From Frankiales bacterium (GTDB taxonomy: Bacteria; Actinomycetota; Actinomycetes; Mycobacteriales; SCTD01), in the NCBI GenBank assembly GCA_025464695.1, contig JAODNQ010000152.1:1-64000 (forward strand): DNA of 64,000 nt, given 5' to 3'. This document shows positions 40,716-49,381 of this stretch, one piece after another (position 1 is the first letter of the stretch; every line of letters starts with the position of its first letter). The position numbers and the translations under genes were made by a program. A model generated the notes under the pieces. The model was not told where the DNA came from. It made no database searches and was given only the letters and a program-made list of their open reading frames with translations.

Positions 40716-42260
40716 ATGTCCGCACGACCCCCGCTCCTCGCCCGCCGCACCCGGCGCCGCGCCCTGGTCGCCGCCTCGCTGGCCGTGCCGGCGCTGCTCG
40801 CCAGCGGCTGCGCCGGCAGCAGCGCGGCCAGCAGCCCCGGCAAGGGACCGGCCACGCTGTCCTGGGCCTCGTCCTACTTCCCCGCGCACTGGGACCCGGT
40901 GGTCTCCGGCAGCGGCGCGCAGTTCCGCGAGCTGGCCCTGGTCTACGCCGCGCTGACCCGCACCGACGAGACGGGGGACGCCGTCCCCGACCTCGCCGCG
41001 AGCTGGGACTACAACAGCACCGGCGACGTCATCACCTTCCACCTGCGGCCCGGACTGACCTTCAGCGACGGCACCCCGGTCGACGCCGCTGCGGTCAAGG
41101 CCGCGATCGAGCGGGCCAAGACGCAGAAGACGTCCGCGGTCTTCGGCGACCTCACCTCCATCGGCTCGGTGACGACCGACGGCGCTCTCGACGTCGTCGT
41201 GCACCTGACGCAGACCGACTACCAGGTGCCCCTGCTGTTCGGCGAGCGCGTGCTCCAGATCGCCAGCCCCAAGGCCGCCGCCGACCCGACCGCGCTGGAC
41301 CAGCAGCCCGTCGGCGCCGGCCCGTTCGTCGTTGAGCAGCTGGTCCCGGGCACCAAGGCGGTCCTCAAGAAGAACCCGCGCTACTGGGACGCGGCGAACA
41401 TCCACCTCGACGAGGTCGAGCTCGTCTCCGCCCCCGACGCCGCCACGGTCGTCGCCGGGCTGCAGACCGGGGTCTACGACTTCGCGGACATCCCCGCGAG
41501 CCAGCGGGCCGCGGCCACGGCAGCCGGCCTGGACACCTTCGTGCAGCCCGGGTTCAACGCCAACAACATCAGCATCAACGTGAACAAGGCTCCCTTCACC
41601 GATCCCCGGGTGGTCGACGCCGTCCGGTACGCGATCGACCGCAAGGAGTTCGTCGACAAGCTGACGTTCGGCAGCGGCGAGGCGACCACGCAGCCCTTCC
41701 CGCCCGGGTACGTCGCCTACGACCCCCGGTCCGCGGACCTCTACCCGCACGACCCGGCCAAGGCGAAGCAGCTGCTGGCCGCCGCCGGCTTGAAGCCCGG
41801 TCAGGTCAGGCTGACGCTCGACATCCCCAAGGCGCAGCCGGACGCCGAGATCGTGCAGTCCCAGCTGGCCGCCGTCGGCATCACGGTCGACATCAGGGTC
41901 GACAAGAACTGGGCGACCCCGTTCTTCGCCAAGGACCTGGCCTTCTCGCTGTACGGGACGACGGGCCGCGACTCCGCGGTCCAGACGCTCACGGCGCACT
42001 TCGGCCCGAACGGTCCGCTGAACCTCAGCACGCCTTACGAGCCCGCCGGCTTCGAGGCAGCGGTCGCGACGGTGCGACGGACGCCGCTCGACGCGCCGGG
42101 CTACCCGGCGGCACTGCAGGCGGCCACGCGGGCCGGGCTGCAGAGCAGGGCGCTGGTGTTCACCTACGCGCCGCCGAACCTCTACGCCAAGAGCAAGCGC
42201 GTGTCCGCGCTGCCGGCCAACCCCGGGCACCTCGACCTGACCGGCGTGACGGTCCGGTGA
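40716..42260 (+). CDS. ABC transporter substrate-binding lipoprotein, family 5 (peptide/nickel type)
   Basis: 514 residues. Twin-basic signal region, hydrophobic core and lipobox LLASGC put a lipidated Cys at about residue 33. The family 5 body is clear: LAASWDYNSTGDVITFHLRPGLTFSDGTPVDAAAVKAAIE and DPRVVDAVRYAIDRKEFVD. It captures a solute outside the membrane for the two permeases that follow. Ligand probably a sulfur compound, inferred from the leader peptide and monooxygenase. Confidence 0.92.
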   Translation: MSARPPLLARRTRRRALVAASLAVPALLASGCAGSSAASSPGKGPATLSWASSYFPAHWDPVVSGSGAQFRELALVYAALTRTDETGDAVPDLAASWDYNSTGDVITFHLRPGLTFSDGTPVDAAAVKAAIERAKTQKTSAVFGDLTSIGSVTTDGALDVVVHLTQTDYQVPLLFGERVLQIASPKAAADPTALDQQPVGAGPFVVEQLVPGTKAVLKKNPRYWDAANIHLDEVELVSAPDAATVVAGLQTGVYDFADIPASQRAAATAAGLDTFVQPGFNANNISINVNKAPFTDPRVVDAVRYAIDRKEFVDKLTFGSGEATTQPFPPGYVAYDPRSADLYPHDPAKAKQLLAAAGLKPGQVRLTLDIPKAQPDAEIVQSQLAAVGITVDIRVDKNWATPFFAKDLAFSLYGTTGRDSAVQTLTAHFGPNGPLNLSTPYEPAGFEAAVATVRRTPLDAPGYPAALQAATRAGLQSRALVFTYAPPNLYAKSKRVSALPANPGHLDLTGVTVR

Positions 42261-42267
42261 CCGCGAC

Positions 42268-43296
42268 ATGACCACCGCCTCCGCACCCCTCCTGCTCCCC
42301 GACCCCTGGATGCTCGGCGGCCCGCAGCTGCGACGGGCCGCCCGGCGCACCGCGCTGGTCGTCGCCCGCTCCGTCGCGGTCCTCGTGCCGGTGTTCCTGC
42401 TCGCCACCTTCGTCACCTTCGCGCTGCGGGACGTCAGCGGGCTGAGCCCCGCGACCCTGCAGCTCGGCGAGGCGGCGACGCCCGAGGCCGTGGACCGGGT
42501 CGAGCACGTGTGGGGCCTGGACCGGCCGTTCCTGGCGCAGTACGCGACCTGGTCCCGTGACGTCCTGCACGGCGACCTGGGCCGCAGCTGGTCCAACGGC
42601 GCCGACGTCTCGCGGCTCATCGCCGACGGGATCGTCGTCAGCCTGTCGGTCGCCACCCTCGCGCTGGTCGTCGGCGTCGTGTTCGGCTTCGGCCTCGGGA
42701 CGCTGGCCGCCGTCCGCCGCACCACCTGGGTCGACCGGGCCATCACCGCGGTGCTCACGGTGTTCTCGGTGATGCCGCCGTTCGTGGTGGGGATCGTGCT
42801 CGTCGAGGTCTTCGCCGTCGGCCTGCAGTGGTTCCCGTCCGCCGGCTACGTGCCGTTCGCGGCCGGGGTCTCGCCGTGGTTCGCGCACCTGCTGCTGCCG
42901 GCGCTCGCCCTGAGCTTCGACACGGTGGCCGACGTCGCCCGGCAGCTGCGCGCCGGACTGATCGGGGCGTACCAGGAGAACTACGTGACGGGCGCCCTCG
43001 TGCGCGGGCTCAGCGACCGCCGCATCTTCTTCGGGCACGTCCTGCGCAACGGTGTGGGCCCCGCGCTCAGCGTCCTCGGGCTCAAGTTCCCCGCCCTGAT
43101 CGGGGGCTCGGTCGTGACCGAGTGGATCTTCGGGCTGCAGGGCTTCGGCCGCTTCGCGAGCGAGGCGGCACAGGCCGGAGACGTGCCGTCGGTCCAGGGC
43201 GTCCTCGTGGTGTCGATCGTGCTGGTGGTCGCGTTCAACACGGTGGTCAACGTGGCGCTCGGCAAGGTCACACCGGCCAGTCAGCGGGGGGTCTGA
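42268..43296 (+). CDS. ABC transporter permease (DppB type)
   Basis: 342 residues with about six membrane helices, first at LVVARSVAVLVPVFLLATFVTFAL. The N-terminal periplasmic segment (PEAVDRVEHVWGLDRPFLAQYATW) and the ATPase-contact loop (YVTGALVRGLSDRRIFFGHVLRNGVGPAL) are those of oligopeptide/nickel permease B. It starts seven bases after the binding-protein stop and is followed by the C-type permease. Confidence 0.93.
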   Translation: MTTASAPLLLPDPWMLGGPQLRRAARRTALVVARSVAVLVPVFLLATFVTFALRDVSGLSPATLQLGEAATPEAVDRVEHVWGLDRPFLAQYATWSRDVLHGDLGRSWSNGADVSRLIADGIVVSLSVATLALVVGVVFGFGLGTLAAVRRTTWVDRAITAVLTVFSVMPPFVVGIVLVEVFAVGLQWFPSAGYVPFAAGVSPWFAHLLLPALALSFDTVADVARQLRAGLIGAYQENYVTGALVRGLSDRRIFFGHVLRNGVGPALSVLGLKFPALIGGSVVTEWIFGLQGFGRFASEAAQAGDVPSVQGVLVVSIVLVVAFNTVVNVALGKVTPASQRGV

Positions 43297-43297
43297 C

Positions 43298-44185
43298 ATG
43301 GTCCGTCGCGTCCTCGCCCTCCGCACCGGGCGGCTGGCCGTCGCCCTGCTCGGCGTGATCGCGCTGCTGGCCGTCCTCGGGCCGCTCCTCGCCCCCGCCG
43401 ACCCCCTGGCCAGCTCTCCCGACCTGCTCGCCGGCTTCTCCTGGCACCACCTGCTGGGCACCGACTACCTCGGCCGGGACGTGCTCAGCCGGCTCCTCGC
43501 CGGGTCGCGGACCAGCGTGCTCGGAGCCGTGGAGGTCGCCCTGGTAGCCCTCGTCGTCGGCGTGGTCCCGGGCCTGCTGTCGGTCTACCTCGGACGCGTC
43601 TTCGAGTGGACCAGCCTGCGCCTGGTCGACACCCTGATCTCGCTGCCGTTCCTCGTCTTCGCGGTCGCCGTCACCGCGCTGCTGGGCAACGGCATCACGC
43701 AGGCGATGCTCGTGGTCGGGGTGCTCGTGTCGCCGCTGTTCTACCGGGTCTCCCGCGCCGCCACCCTCTCGGTCGCGCGGTCGCAGTACGTCGAGGCCGC
43801 TCTCGTCTCCGGTGCCTCGCTCGGCTGGGTGCTCCGCCGGCACGTCTGGGGCAAGGTGCTGCCGGCCGTCGCCGTCGCGCTCGCGCACACCATCGGCGTC
43901 GGCTTCGTCGTCGTGTCCAGCCTGAGCTTCCTCGGCATCGGCGTGCAGCCTCCCGCCCCCACCTGGGGCGGGCTGCTGGCCTCCGACCTGGGCTACCTGC
44001 ACTTCCAGCCCTGGGCACCGGTCGCGCCGGCCGTCCTGATCATGGCGACCGTCTGGGGCTGCAACCTGCTCGCCGACGCGCTCCGCGACGTCTCGGGCGA
44101 GGCCGGCCGGGCCCTCGCCAACACCCAGAAGGCCCGGGCCAACGGCTCGGGCGCGCTCCCCGTCCCCACGAGAGGCAGGACCTGA
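43298..44185 (+). CDS. ABC transporter permease (DppC type)
   Basis: 295 residues, six predicted helices, with DYLGRDVLSRLLAGSRTSVLGAVEVALVALVVG and the EAA loop YVEAALVSGASLGWVLRRHVWGKVLP of the DppC group. ATG 43298 comes one base after the DppB-like stop, behind GGGGGG. The stop overlaps the next ATG as TGATG. Confidence 0.93.
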   Translation: MVRRVLALRTGRLAVALLGVIALLAVLGPLLAPADPLASSPDLLAGFSWHHLLGTDYLGRDVLSRLLAGSRTSVLGAVEVALVALVVGVVPGLLSVYLGRVFEWTSLRLVDTLISLPFLVFAVAVTALLGNGITQAMLVVGVLVSPLFYRVSRAATLSVARSQYVEAALVSGASLGWVLRRHVWGKVLPAVAVALAHTIGVGFVVVSSLSFLGIGVQPPAPTWGGLLASDLGYLHFQPWAPVAPAVLIMATVWGCNLLADALRDVSGEAGRALANTQKARANGSGALPVPTRGRT

Positions 44186-45069
44186 TGTCCACGCTCGTCG
44201 AGCACCCGGCTCTGCACCCGCTGCCGGACCCTCCGGCTCCCGCCCCGGTCCTGGCCGTCCGGGACCTGCGCGTGCACGACCGCGTCAGCGACCGGGAGAT
44301 CGTGCACGGGGTCTCGTTCACCCTGACCCCCGGCGGGGTCGTCGGGATCGTCGGGGAGTCCGGCAGCGGCAAGACGCTGACCTGCCGCGCGGCCCTGGGG
44401 ATCCTCCCCGCGCACTTCGAGGTGTCAGGCGGCTCGATCTCCCTCGCCGGTCGTGACACCGCCGATCTCACGGCGGCGGAGTGGACCGGCGTGCGGGGGT
44501 CGACCATCAGCGCGGTGTTCCAGGACCCCGCGTCCTACCTCAACCCCTCCATCCGGGTGGGCGCGCAGGTGGCCGAGGTGGTCCGCGTGAAGACCGGCGC
44601 CTCCCGACGGCAGGCCCGCCGACGCGCGCTCGAGCTGCTCGCCGCGGTCCACCTGCGCGACCCGGCGCTCGTCTACGAGCAGTACGCCTTCGAGCTCTCG
44701 GGCGGGATGCTGCAGCGCGTCCTCATCGCGGCCGCGATCGCCGCCGACCCCGCGGTCCTCATCGCCGACGAGGCGACCACGGCGCTGGACGTCACGGTCC
44801 AGGCCGAGGTCCTCGACCTGCTGGCCGACCTGCAGGAGCAGACGGGCCTCGCCCTGCTCGTCGTCTCCCACGACCTCGCCGTCGTGGCCCAGCTCTGCGA
44901 CGAGGTGCTGGTGATGCGGCAGGGCACCGTGGTCGAGCAGGGCCCGACCGCGCAGGTGCTGCACTCCCCGGTCCACGGCTACACGCGGATGCTCCTGGCC
45001 GAGCACGAGCAGTACGGCCTGGAGCGCTACCTGGACTCCTCCAGCACCGGGCTCACCCGTGTCGGCTGA
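44185..45069 (+). CDS. ABC transporter ATP-binding protein (DppD type)
   Basis: 294 residues: Walker A GESGSGKT, signature LSGGMLQR, Walker B VLIADEATTALD and switch His in VVSHDL. The usual C-terminal oligopeptide-ABC Fe-S/zinc extension with clustered cysteines is absent, so the protein is shorter than typical DppD. ATG 44185 overlaps the permease stop by one base. Confidence 0.92.
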   Translation: MSTLVEHPALHPLPDPPAPAPVLAVRDLRVHDRVSDREIVHGVSFTLTPGGVVGIVGESGSGKTLTCRAALGILPAHFEVSGGSISLAGRDTADLTAAEWTGVRGSTISAVFQDPASYLNPSIRVGAQVAEVVRVKTGASRRQARRRALELLAAVHLRDPALVYEQYAFELSGGMLQRVLIAAAIAADPAVLIADEATTALDVTVQAEVLDLLADLQEQTGLALLVVSHDLAVVAQLCDEVLVMRQGTVVEQGPTAQVLHSPVHGYTRMLLAEHEQYGLERYLDSSSTGLTRVG

Positions 45070-45901
45070 CCGCCCCGGCCCCGTCCTGGCGGTCCGCGAC
45101 CTCGACGTGCACTACGGGCCCGCCCGGCACCGCCGCCAGGCGCTGACCGGCGTCGACCTCGAGGTGCACGCCGGGGAGACCGTGGGCCTCGTCGGCGAGA
45201 CCGGGTCCGGCAAGTCGACCCTGGCCCGCACGGTGCTCGGGCTGGTGCGCTCCACCTCCGGGCAGGTCCTGGTCCAGGGCGTCGACGTCGCCCGGCACTC
45301 GTCCCGGCAGTGGCGCGCCCTGCGGCGCCGGGGCGTCGTCCAGTACGTCTTCCAGGACCCGCTGCGCAGCCTCGACCCCGACGTCACGGTCCGCGAGTCG
45401 CTGCTCGAACCGCTCCTCGTGCGGGGCGACGACCGCGCGTCGGCGCTCGAGCGGACGCACGCGCTGCTGGACCGCGTGCACCTGGACCAGGACCTGCTCG
45501 ACCGGCTGCCGGGCGAGCTCTCGGGAGGCCAGCGCCAGCGCGTGGCCGTGGCGCGAGCTCTCGTGACCGAGCCCTCCCTGGTCATCCTCGACGAGCCGGT
45601 CAGCGCCCTGGACTCCGCCAACCGCGTCGAGGTGCTCGGGATCCTCAAGGAGCTGCGGAGCACCGGGGTGGCCCTGCTGTTCATCTCGCACGACCTCGGC
45701 TCGGTGGCCGGGGTCGCCGACCGCATGGCCGTCATGTACCGGGGCCGGCTCGTCGAGACCGGCGACACCCGCCAGGTCATCACCGCCCCCCAGCACCCCT
45801 ACAGCCGCCTGCTCCTCGGCTCGGTGCCCACGCTGCGGTCCGGTGCCGCCGACCGCACCGAGCGCAGAGCCCTGCGCGCCGCCGTGCACGCCCTCGCCTG
45901 A
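45059..45901 (+). CDS. ABC transporter ATP-binding protein (DppF type)
   Basis: 280 residues with Walker A GETGSGKST, signature LSGGQRQRVAVARAL, Walker B LVILDEPVSALD and FISHDLGSVAGVADRMAVMYRGRLVE. It pairs with the preceding ATPase to drive the importer. GTG 45059 overlaps the previous gene by 11 bases. The C-terminal extension ends PYSRLLLGSVPTL, as in DppF. Confidence 0.92.
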   Translation: MSADRPGPVLAVRDLDVHYGPARHRRQALTGVDLEVHAGETVGLVGETGSGKSTLARTVLGLVRSTSGQVLVQGVDVARHSSRQWRALRRRGVVQYVFQDPLRSLDPDVTVRESLLEPLLVRGDDRASALERTHALLDRVHLDQDLLDRLPGELSGGQRQRVAVARALVTEPSLVILDEPVSALDSANRVEVLGILKELRSTGVALLFISHDLGSVAGVADRMAVMYRGRLVETGDTRQVITAPQHPYSRLLLGSVPTLRSGAADRTERRALRAAVHALA

Positions 45902-45922
45902 CCCCTCCCGGAGGAGCCTCCC

Positions 45923-46729
45923 GTGTCCCAGCACTCCCGCCCCACGTCGTCGTCGTCGACCGTGTCCACGTACGCGACGCCCGAGGGGCTCCGCGTCCGC
46001 GGCACCGTCGTCGTCGTCCCCGGACGGGGTGAGACGGCCGGCAGCTACGGGCGCCTCGGCCGCCGCCTCGCCGCGGACGCCTACGGGGTCCGGGTCCTCG
46101 ACCCGCCCCGCTTCGACGACGACGACGTCGAGGGCCCGCTGCGCGACCTCGCCCGGCGGCTCGACGAGGCCCTCGGCGGACCGGTGCAGGCCGCTCCCCT
46201 GGTCCTGCTCGGTGCCGACACCGGCGCAGCCGCCCTGTCAGCGCTGGTGGCCCGGCAGCCGGCGGACGCCGCGTGGCAGCCGCAGGCCCTGGTGCTCGCC
46301 GGGCTGCCCGGCTACACGGCGCCCGCGCTGGACGGCTGGGACGAGGAGCTCGACGCCCGCACCCGCTGCCCGGTCCAGCGCGCCGTGCTCACCGAGGACG
46401 ACGGCGTCCAGCGCGGCCGCCTGGGAGCGGCGGTCCCGGCCGCGCTGCTCGACGCCGCCTACGGCAGCACCGCGCCCGTCCCGCACCTGCTGCTCGTCGG
46501 AGACGACGACGCGCACGCCGACCGGGAGGCCCTCGCCCGGCTGCTTCGGTCGCTGCCGCAGGCACGCCTGGGCGTGGTCCGCGGCGTCCGCCACGACGTC
46601 CTCAACGACCTGCAGCACCGCGCGGTCGCCGCGGAGGTCGTCGGGTTCCTGGAGGCCCTGCGGGAGGGGACGCCCCTGGTCCCGCTCGTCGCGGTGGCGG
46701 CGAGCGAGGCGCAGGCGGTGCTCGTCTGA
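45923..46729 (+). CDS. Alpha/beta hydrolase with Asp in the nucleophile elbow
   Basis: 268 residues. VVVVPGRGETAGSYGRLGRRLA and the late GVRHDVLNDLQHRAVAAEVVGFLEAL, with the catalytic His, are typical of S33/lysophospholipase-like hydrolases. The elbow reads LLGADTGAAAL, so Asp99 stands where Ser is expected. GTG 45923 has GGAGGAG six bases upstream. Last gene of the organosulfur-like operon. An Asp nucleophile would suit dehalogenase or epoxide-hydrolase-type chemistry, or the protein may be inactive as an esterase. Confidence 0.82.
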   Translation: MSQHSRPTSSSSTVSTYATPEGLRVRGTVVVVPGRGETAGSYGRLGRRLAADAYGVRVLDPPRFDDDDVEGPLRDLARRLDEALGGPVQAAPLVLLGADTGAAALSALVARQPADAAWQPQALVLAGLPGYTAPALDGWDEELDARTRCPVQRAVLTEDDGVQRGRLGAAVPAALLDAAYGSTAPVPHLLLVGDDDAHADREALARLLRSLPQARLGVVRGVRHDVLNDLQHRAVAAEVVGFLEALREGTPLVPLVAVAASEAQAVLV

Positions 46730-46788
46730 CGGCTCACCGGCTGTCCGCGTCCCGACGGCGTGGCGCGTGCGCGCCCTAGCCTGCCGGG

Positions 46789-48384
46789 GTGGAGCGCTCC
46801 GACTGGCTGCTGACCCCGGCGGAGCGCGACAACCCCGCCACGACGCTCGACCGTCGGCACGGGCCCGACGGGCCGGCCTGGACGGAGGGCAACGACGTCC
46901 GCGCCCTGGTCCACGGCAGCACCTACTTCGCCCGGCTCCACGACGTCGTTGCGCGTCTGGTGAAGGGCGACCTGCTGTGCTTCACCGACTGGCGCGGCGA
47001 CCCGGACGAGCGGCTGACCGGCGAGCCCGGCAGCGAGGTCGGGCAGGTGTTCAGCGCCGCCGCCGAGCGAGGCGTGGTGGTCAAGGGCCTGCTCTGGCGC
47101 TCGCACCTGGACGGTCTGGCGTACAGCTCCGACGAGAACCGGCACCTCGGGACCGACGTCAACGAGGCCGGCGGCGAGGTGCTGCTCGACCAGCGGGTCC
47201 GCCCGTTCGGCAGCCACCACCAGAAGCTCGTCGTCGTGCGCGGGGACGGCGTCGACGTCGCGTTCGCCGGCGGGATCGACCTGTGCCACAGCCGGCGCGA
47301 CGACCGCGACCACCGGGGCGACCCGCAGGGGCTGAGGATGTCGGAGGAGTACGGCGACACCCCGCCCTGGCACGACGTGCAGCTCGAGGTCCGCGGCCCC
47401 GCGGTCGGTGACCTGGAGGCCGTGTTCCGGGAGCGGTGGGACGACCCCGCGCCGCTGGACAACCGCGTGCGCATGGCGGTGGAGCGGCGGCTCGTCAGAG
47501 GTGTCGACACCGACGCCAGCGCGCTGCCCCTGCAGACGCCCGACCCGGCCCCGGCCGGCACGTGCACCGTGCAGGTCCTGCGCACCTATCCGGCACGCCG
47601 CACCCCGTACCCGTTCGCCCCGCGGGGTGAGCGCAGCGTCGCGGCGGCCTACCGCAAGGCGCTGCGGCGCGCCCGCCGCCTGGTCTACCTCGAGGACCAG
47701 TACCTGTGGTCCGCCGAGGTCGCGGAGCTGTTCGCCGAGGCGCTGACGCGCGAGCCCGACCTGCACCTGGTCGGTGTGGTCCCGCGCTTCCCCGACCAGG
47801 GCGGTCGGGTCGGTCGGCCGCCGAACCTCGTCGGCCGGCAGGACGCGCTCGACGTCGTGGTGCAGGCCGGAGGCGACCGGGTCCGCGTCTTCGACCTGGA
47901 GAACTGCGTCGGCACGCCGGTGTACGTCCACGCGAAGGTCTGCCTGATCGACGACGTCTGGTCCAGCGTCGGCAGCGACAACCTGAACATGCGCAGCTGG
48001 ACCCACGACAGCGAGCTGTCCTGCGCGGTGCTCGACGACGCGCTCGACCCGCGCGAGCCGCGCGACCCCGCGGGCCTGGGGGACGGCGCCCGCCGCTTCG
48101 CGCGGGACCTGCGGCTGGAGCTGTGGCGGGAGCACCTCGACACCGACGACGACGCCGGGCTGGTCGACACGGTGGCCGGGCTCGCCCGGCTCAGCGCGTC
48201 CGCCGAGGCGCTCGACGCCTGGCACGACGGCGGCCGCCAGGGCCCGCGGCCGCCGGGCCGCCTGCGCACCCACCACTTCGACCGGCTGCCACCCTTCACC
48301 CGGACGTGGGCCCGGCCGCTCTACCACCTCGTGGTGGACCCCGACGGGCGCCCGCGCGACGGCGTGCGCCGCACCTGGCAGTAG
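46789..48384 (+). CDS. Phospholipase D-like protein
   Basis: 531 residues with two HKD-type motifs: HHQKLVVVRGDGVDVAFAGGIDL (His144, Lys146) and, near residue 381, VHAKVCLIDDVWSSVGSDNLN. Both contain the His, Lys and later Asn/Asp needed for phosphodiester transfer. No signal peptide or membrane segment is seen. It follows the hydrolase by 59 bases and may be a separate unit. Substrate may be a phospholipid or other phosphodiester. Confidence 0.9.
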   Translation: MERSDWLLTPAERDNPATTLDRRHGPDGPAWTEGNDVRALVHGSTYFARLHDVVARLVKGDLLCFTDWRGDPDERLTGEPGSEVGQVFSAAAERGVVVKGLLWRSHLDGLAYSSDENRHLGTDVNEAGGEVLLDQRVRPFGSHHQKLVVVRGDGVDVAFAGGIDLCHSRRDDRDHRGDPQGLRMSEEYGDTPPWHDVQLEVRGPAVGDLEAVFRERWDDPAPLDNRVRMAVERRLVRGVDTDASALPLQTPDPAPAGTCTVQVLRTYPARRTPYPFAPRGERSVAAAYRKALRRARRLVYLEDQYLWSAEVAELFAEALTREPDLHLVGVVPRFPDQGGRVGRPPNLVGRQDALDVVVQAGGDRVRVFDLENCVGTPVYVHAKVCLIDDVWSSVGSDNLNMRSWTHDSELSCAVLDDALDPREPRDPAGLGDGARRFARDLRLELWREHLDTDDDAGLVDTVAGLARLSASAEALDAWHDGGRQGPRPPGRLRTHHFDRLPPFTRTWARPLYHLVVDPDGRPRDGVRRTWQ

Positions 48385-48398
48385 CGGAGCGCTGAGCC

Positions 48399-48914
48399 CT
48401 ACGGCTCGGGGTCCTCGGGCAGGTCGTCGGAGACGTCCTCGGGAGCGACGCCGACCAGGGCCACCGGCAGGGACCCGGGCCCGCTGCCGCGCAGCCGCAC
48501 CGCGCGGTCGCCGACCTGCGCCGCGGCGCACCAGCGCTCCGGGCCGCCGATGACGAGGAACTCGTGGGGCGTCCCGTCGACGTCGATGCTCGCGCTCCAC
48601 CGGTCGGCCCGGACCTCGAACGGGAACGTGATCTCGTCCGGGGCGGACACGGCGCCGTGCAGCCAGTCGGTGAGCAGCCGCCAGGTGTCCATCTCGGCGG
48701 GCCAGCCCGTCTCGCCGTCGACCTCGACGTCGTAGCTGCGGCCGCCGTCGACGTGCCGGACGTGGGCGCTGTACGTGGACTCCTCGGGGGTGAGGCCGCC
48801 GCCGTGCCCGAAGCCCCCCTGGTAGGCGCGCCCCGCGCCCTGCACGGCGAACAGCCGTCCCAGCCTCCGGGCCGCGTCGATCCACTCGACCTGGTCCTCG
48901 TCCCACTCCCGCAC
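48399..48914 (-). CDS. Hypothetical protein, 171 residues
   Basis: No family recognised. The sequence is acidic and predicted mainly beta: strands such as STYSAHVRHV, GRSYDVEVDGETGWPAEMDTW, ITFPFEVRADRWSASIDVDGTPHEFLVIGG. Starts with WDEDQVEWIDAARRLGRLFAVQ. It is convergent with the phospholipase D-like gene, 14 bases apart. No signal peptide or transmembrane segment. Codon use is like its neighbours, so it is probably real. Confidence 0.65.
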   Translation of the reverse strand: MREWDEDQVEWIDAARRLGRLFAVQGAGRAYQGGFGHGGGLTPEESTYSAHVRHVDGGRSYDVEVDGETGWPAEMDTWRLLTDWLHGAVSAPDEITFPFEVRADRWSASIDVDGTPHEFLVIGGPERWCAAAQVGDRAVRLRGSGPGSLPVALVGVAPEDVSDDLPEDPEP

Positions 48915-48981
48915 GCGGGCAACGTACGTCCTCGCGGCCCGGCTCGTGCAGGGGCGGCTGCACCCGCGCGGAGCGCACCCG

Positions 48982-49152
48982 TCAGCGGCTCAGCGCCTCC
49001 AGCCCGCGGCGGACGGCGTCGTCCTCGGGCACGCCGGTGGCGACCAGGCGGGCGACGAAGCGCTCGAGCGCGTCCGAGGCGGCCGGCTGCTCCAGGCGGA
49101 GCTGCCGGGCGCGGTCCTCGAGGGCGGCCGGGACGGCGGCGTCGGAGGTCAT
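48982..49152 (-). CDS. Small helical hypothetical protein, 56 residues
   Basis: ATG 49152 to TGA 48982 encodes MTSDAAVPAALEDRAR and continues as two amphipathic helices (LEDRARQLRLEQPAASDALERFVARLVATG, with PEDDAVRRGLEAL). Too short for ordinary gene finding, but codon position GC is like a gene and it lies in an otherwise empty gap upstream of the 171-residue gene. Function unknown. Confidence 0.5.
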   Translation of the reverse strand: MTSDAAVPAALEDRARQLRLEQPAASDALERFVARLVATGVPEDDAVRRGLEALSR

Positions 49153-49339
49153 GGCGCGACGGTAGGCAGGGCGTGCGACGTCGGGAGGTCTGCCAGGTGA
49201 ACGGCGGGTGCGGGGAGGGCGTCGCCGAGCTGGCGCGCGTGGCGGTGGCCGGCGGTGGACCCAGGGGCCGCCGCCGCTGACGGCAGGGGCACGGGCCTGC
49301 TCGCCCGCGTCGTGCGCGAGGAGCAGCGGCTCAGACGGG

Positions 49340-49369
49340 GACGGCCCGCCGGAGGTCCGGCGGGCCGTC
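49340..49369 (-). terminator. Hairpin terminator after the YncE-phosphoesterase gene
   Basis: Perfect 14-base arms GACGGCCCGCCGGA / TCCGGCGGGCCGTC with a 2-base loop, 13 bases beyond the stop at 49382. The rest of the gap from 49153 to 49339 shows nothing I can assign. Confidence 0.8.
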
Positions 49370-49381
49370 GGTGGTGCGGGC

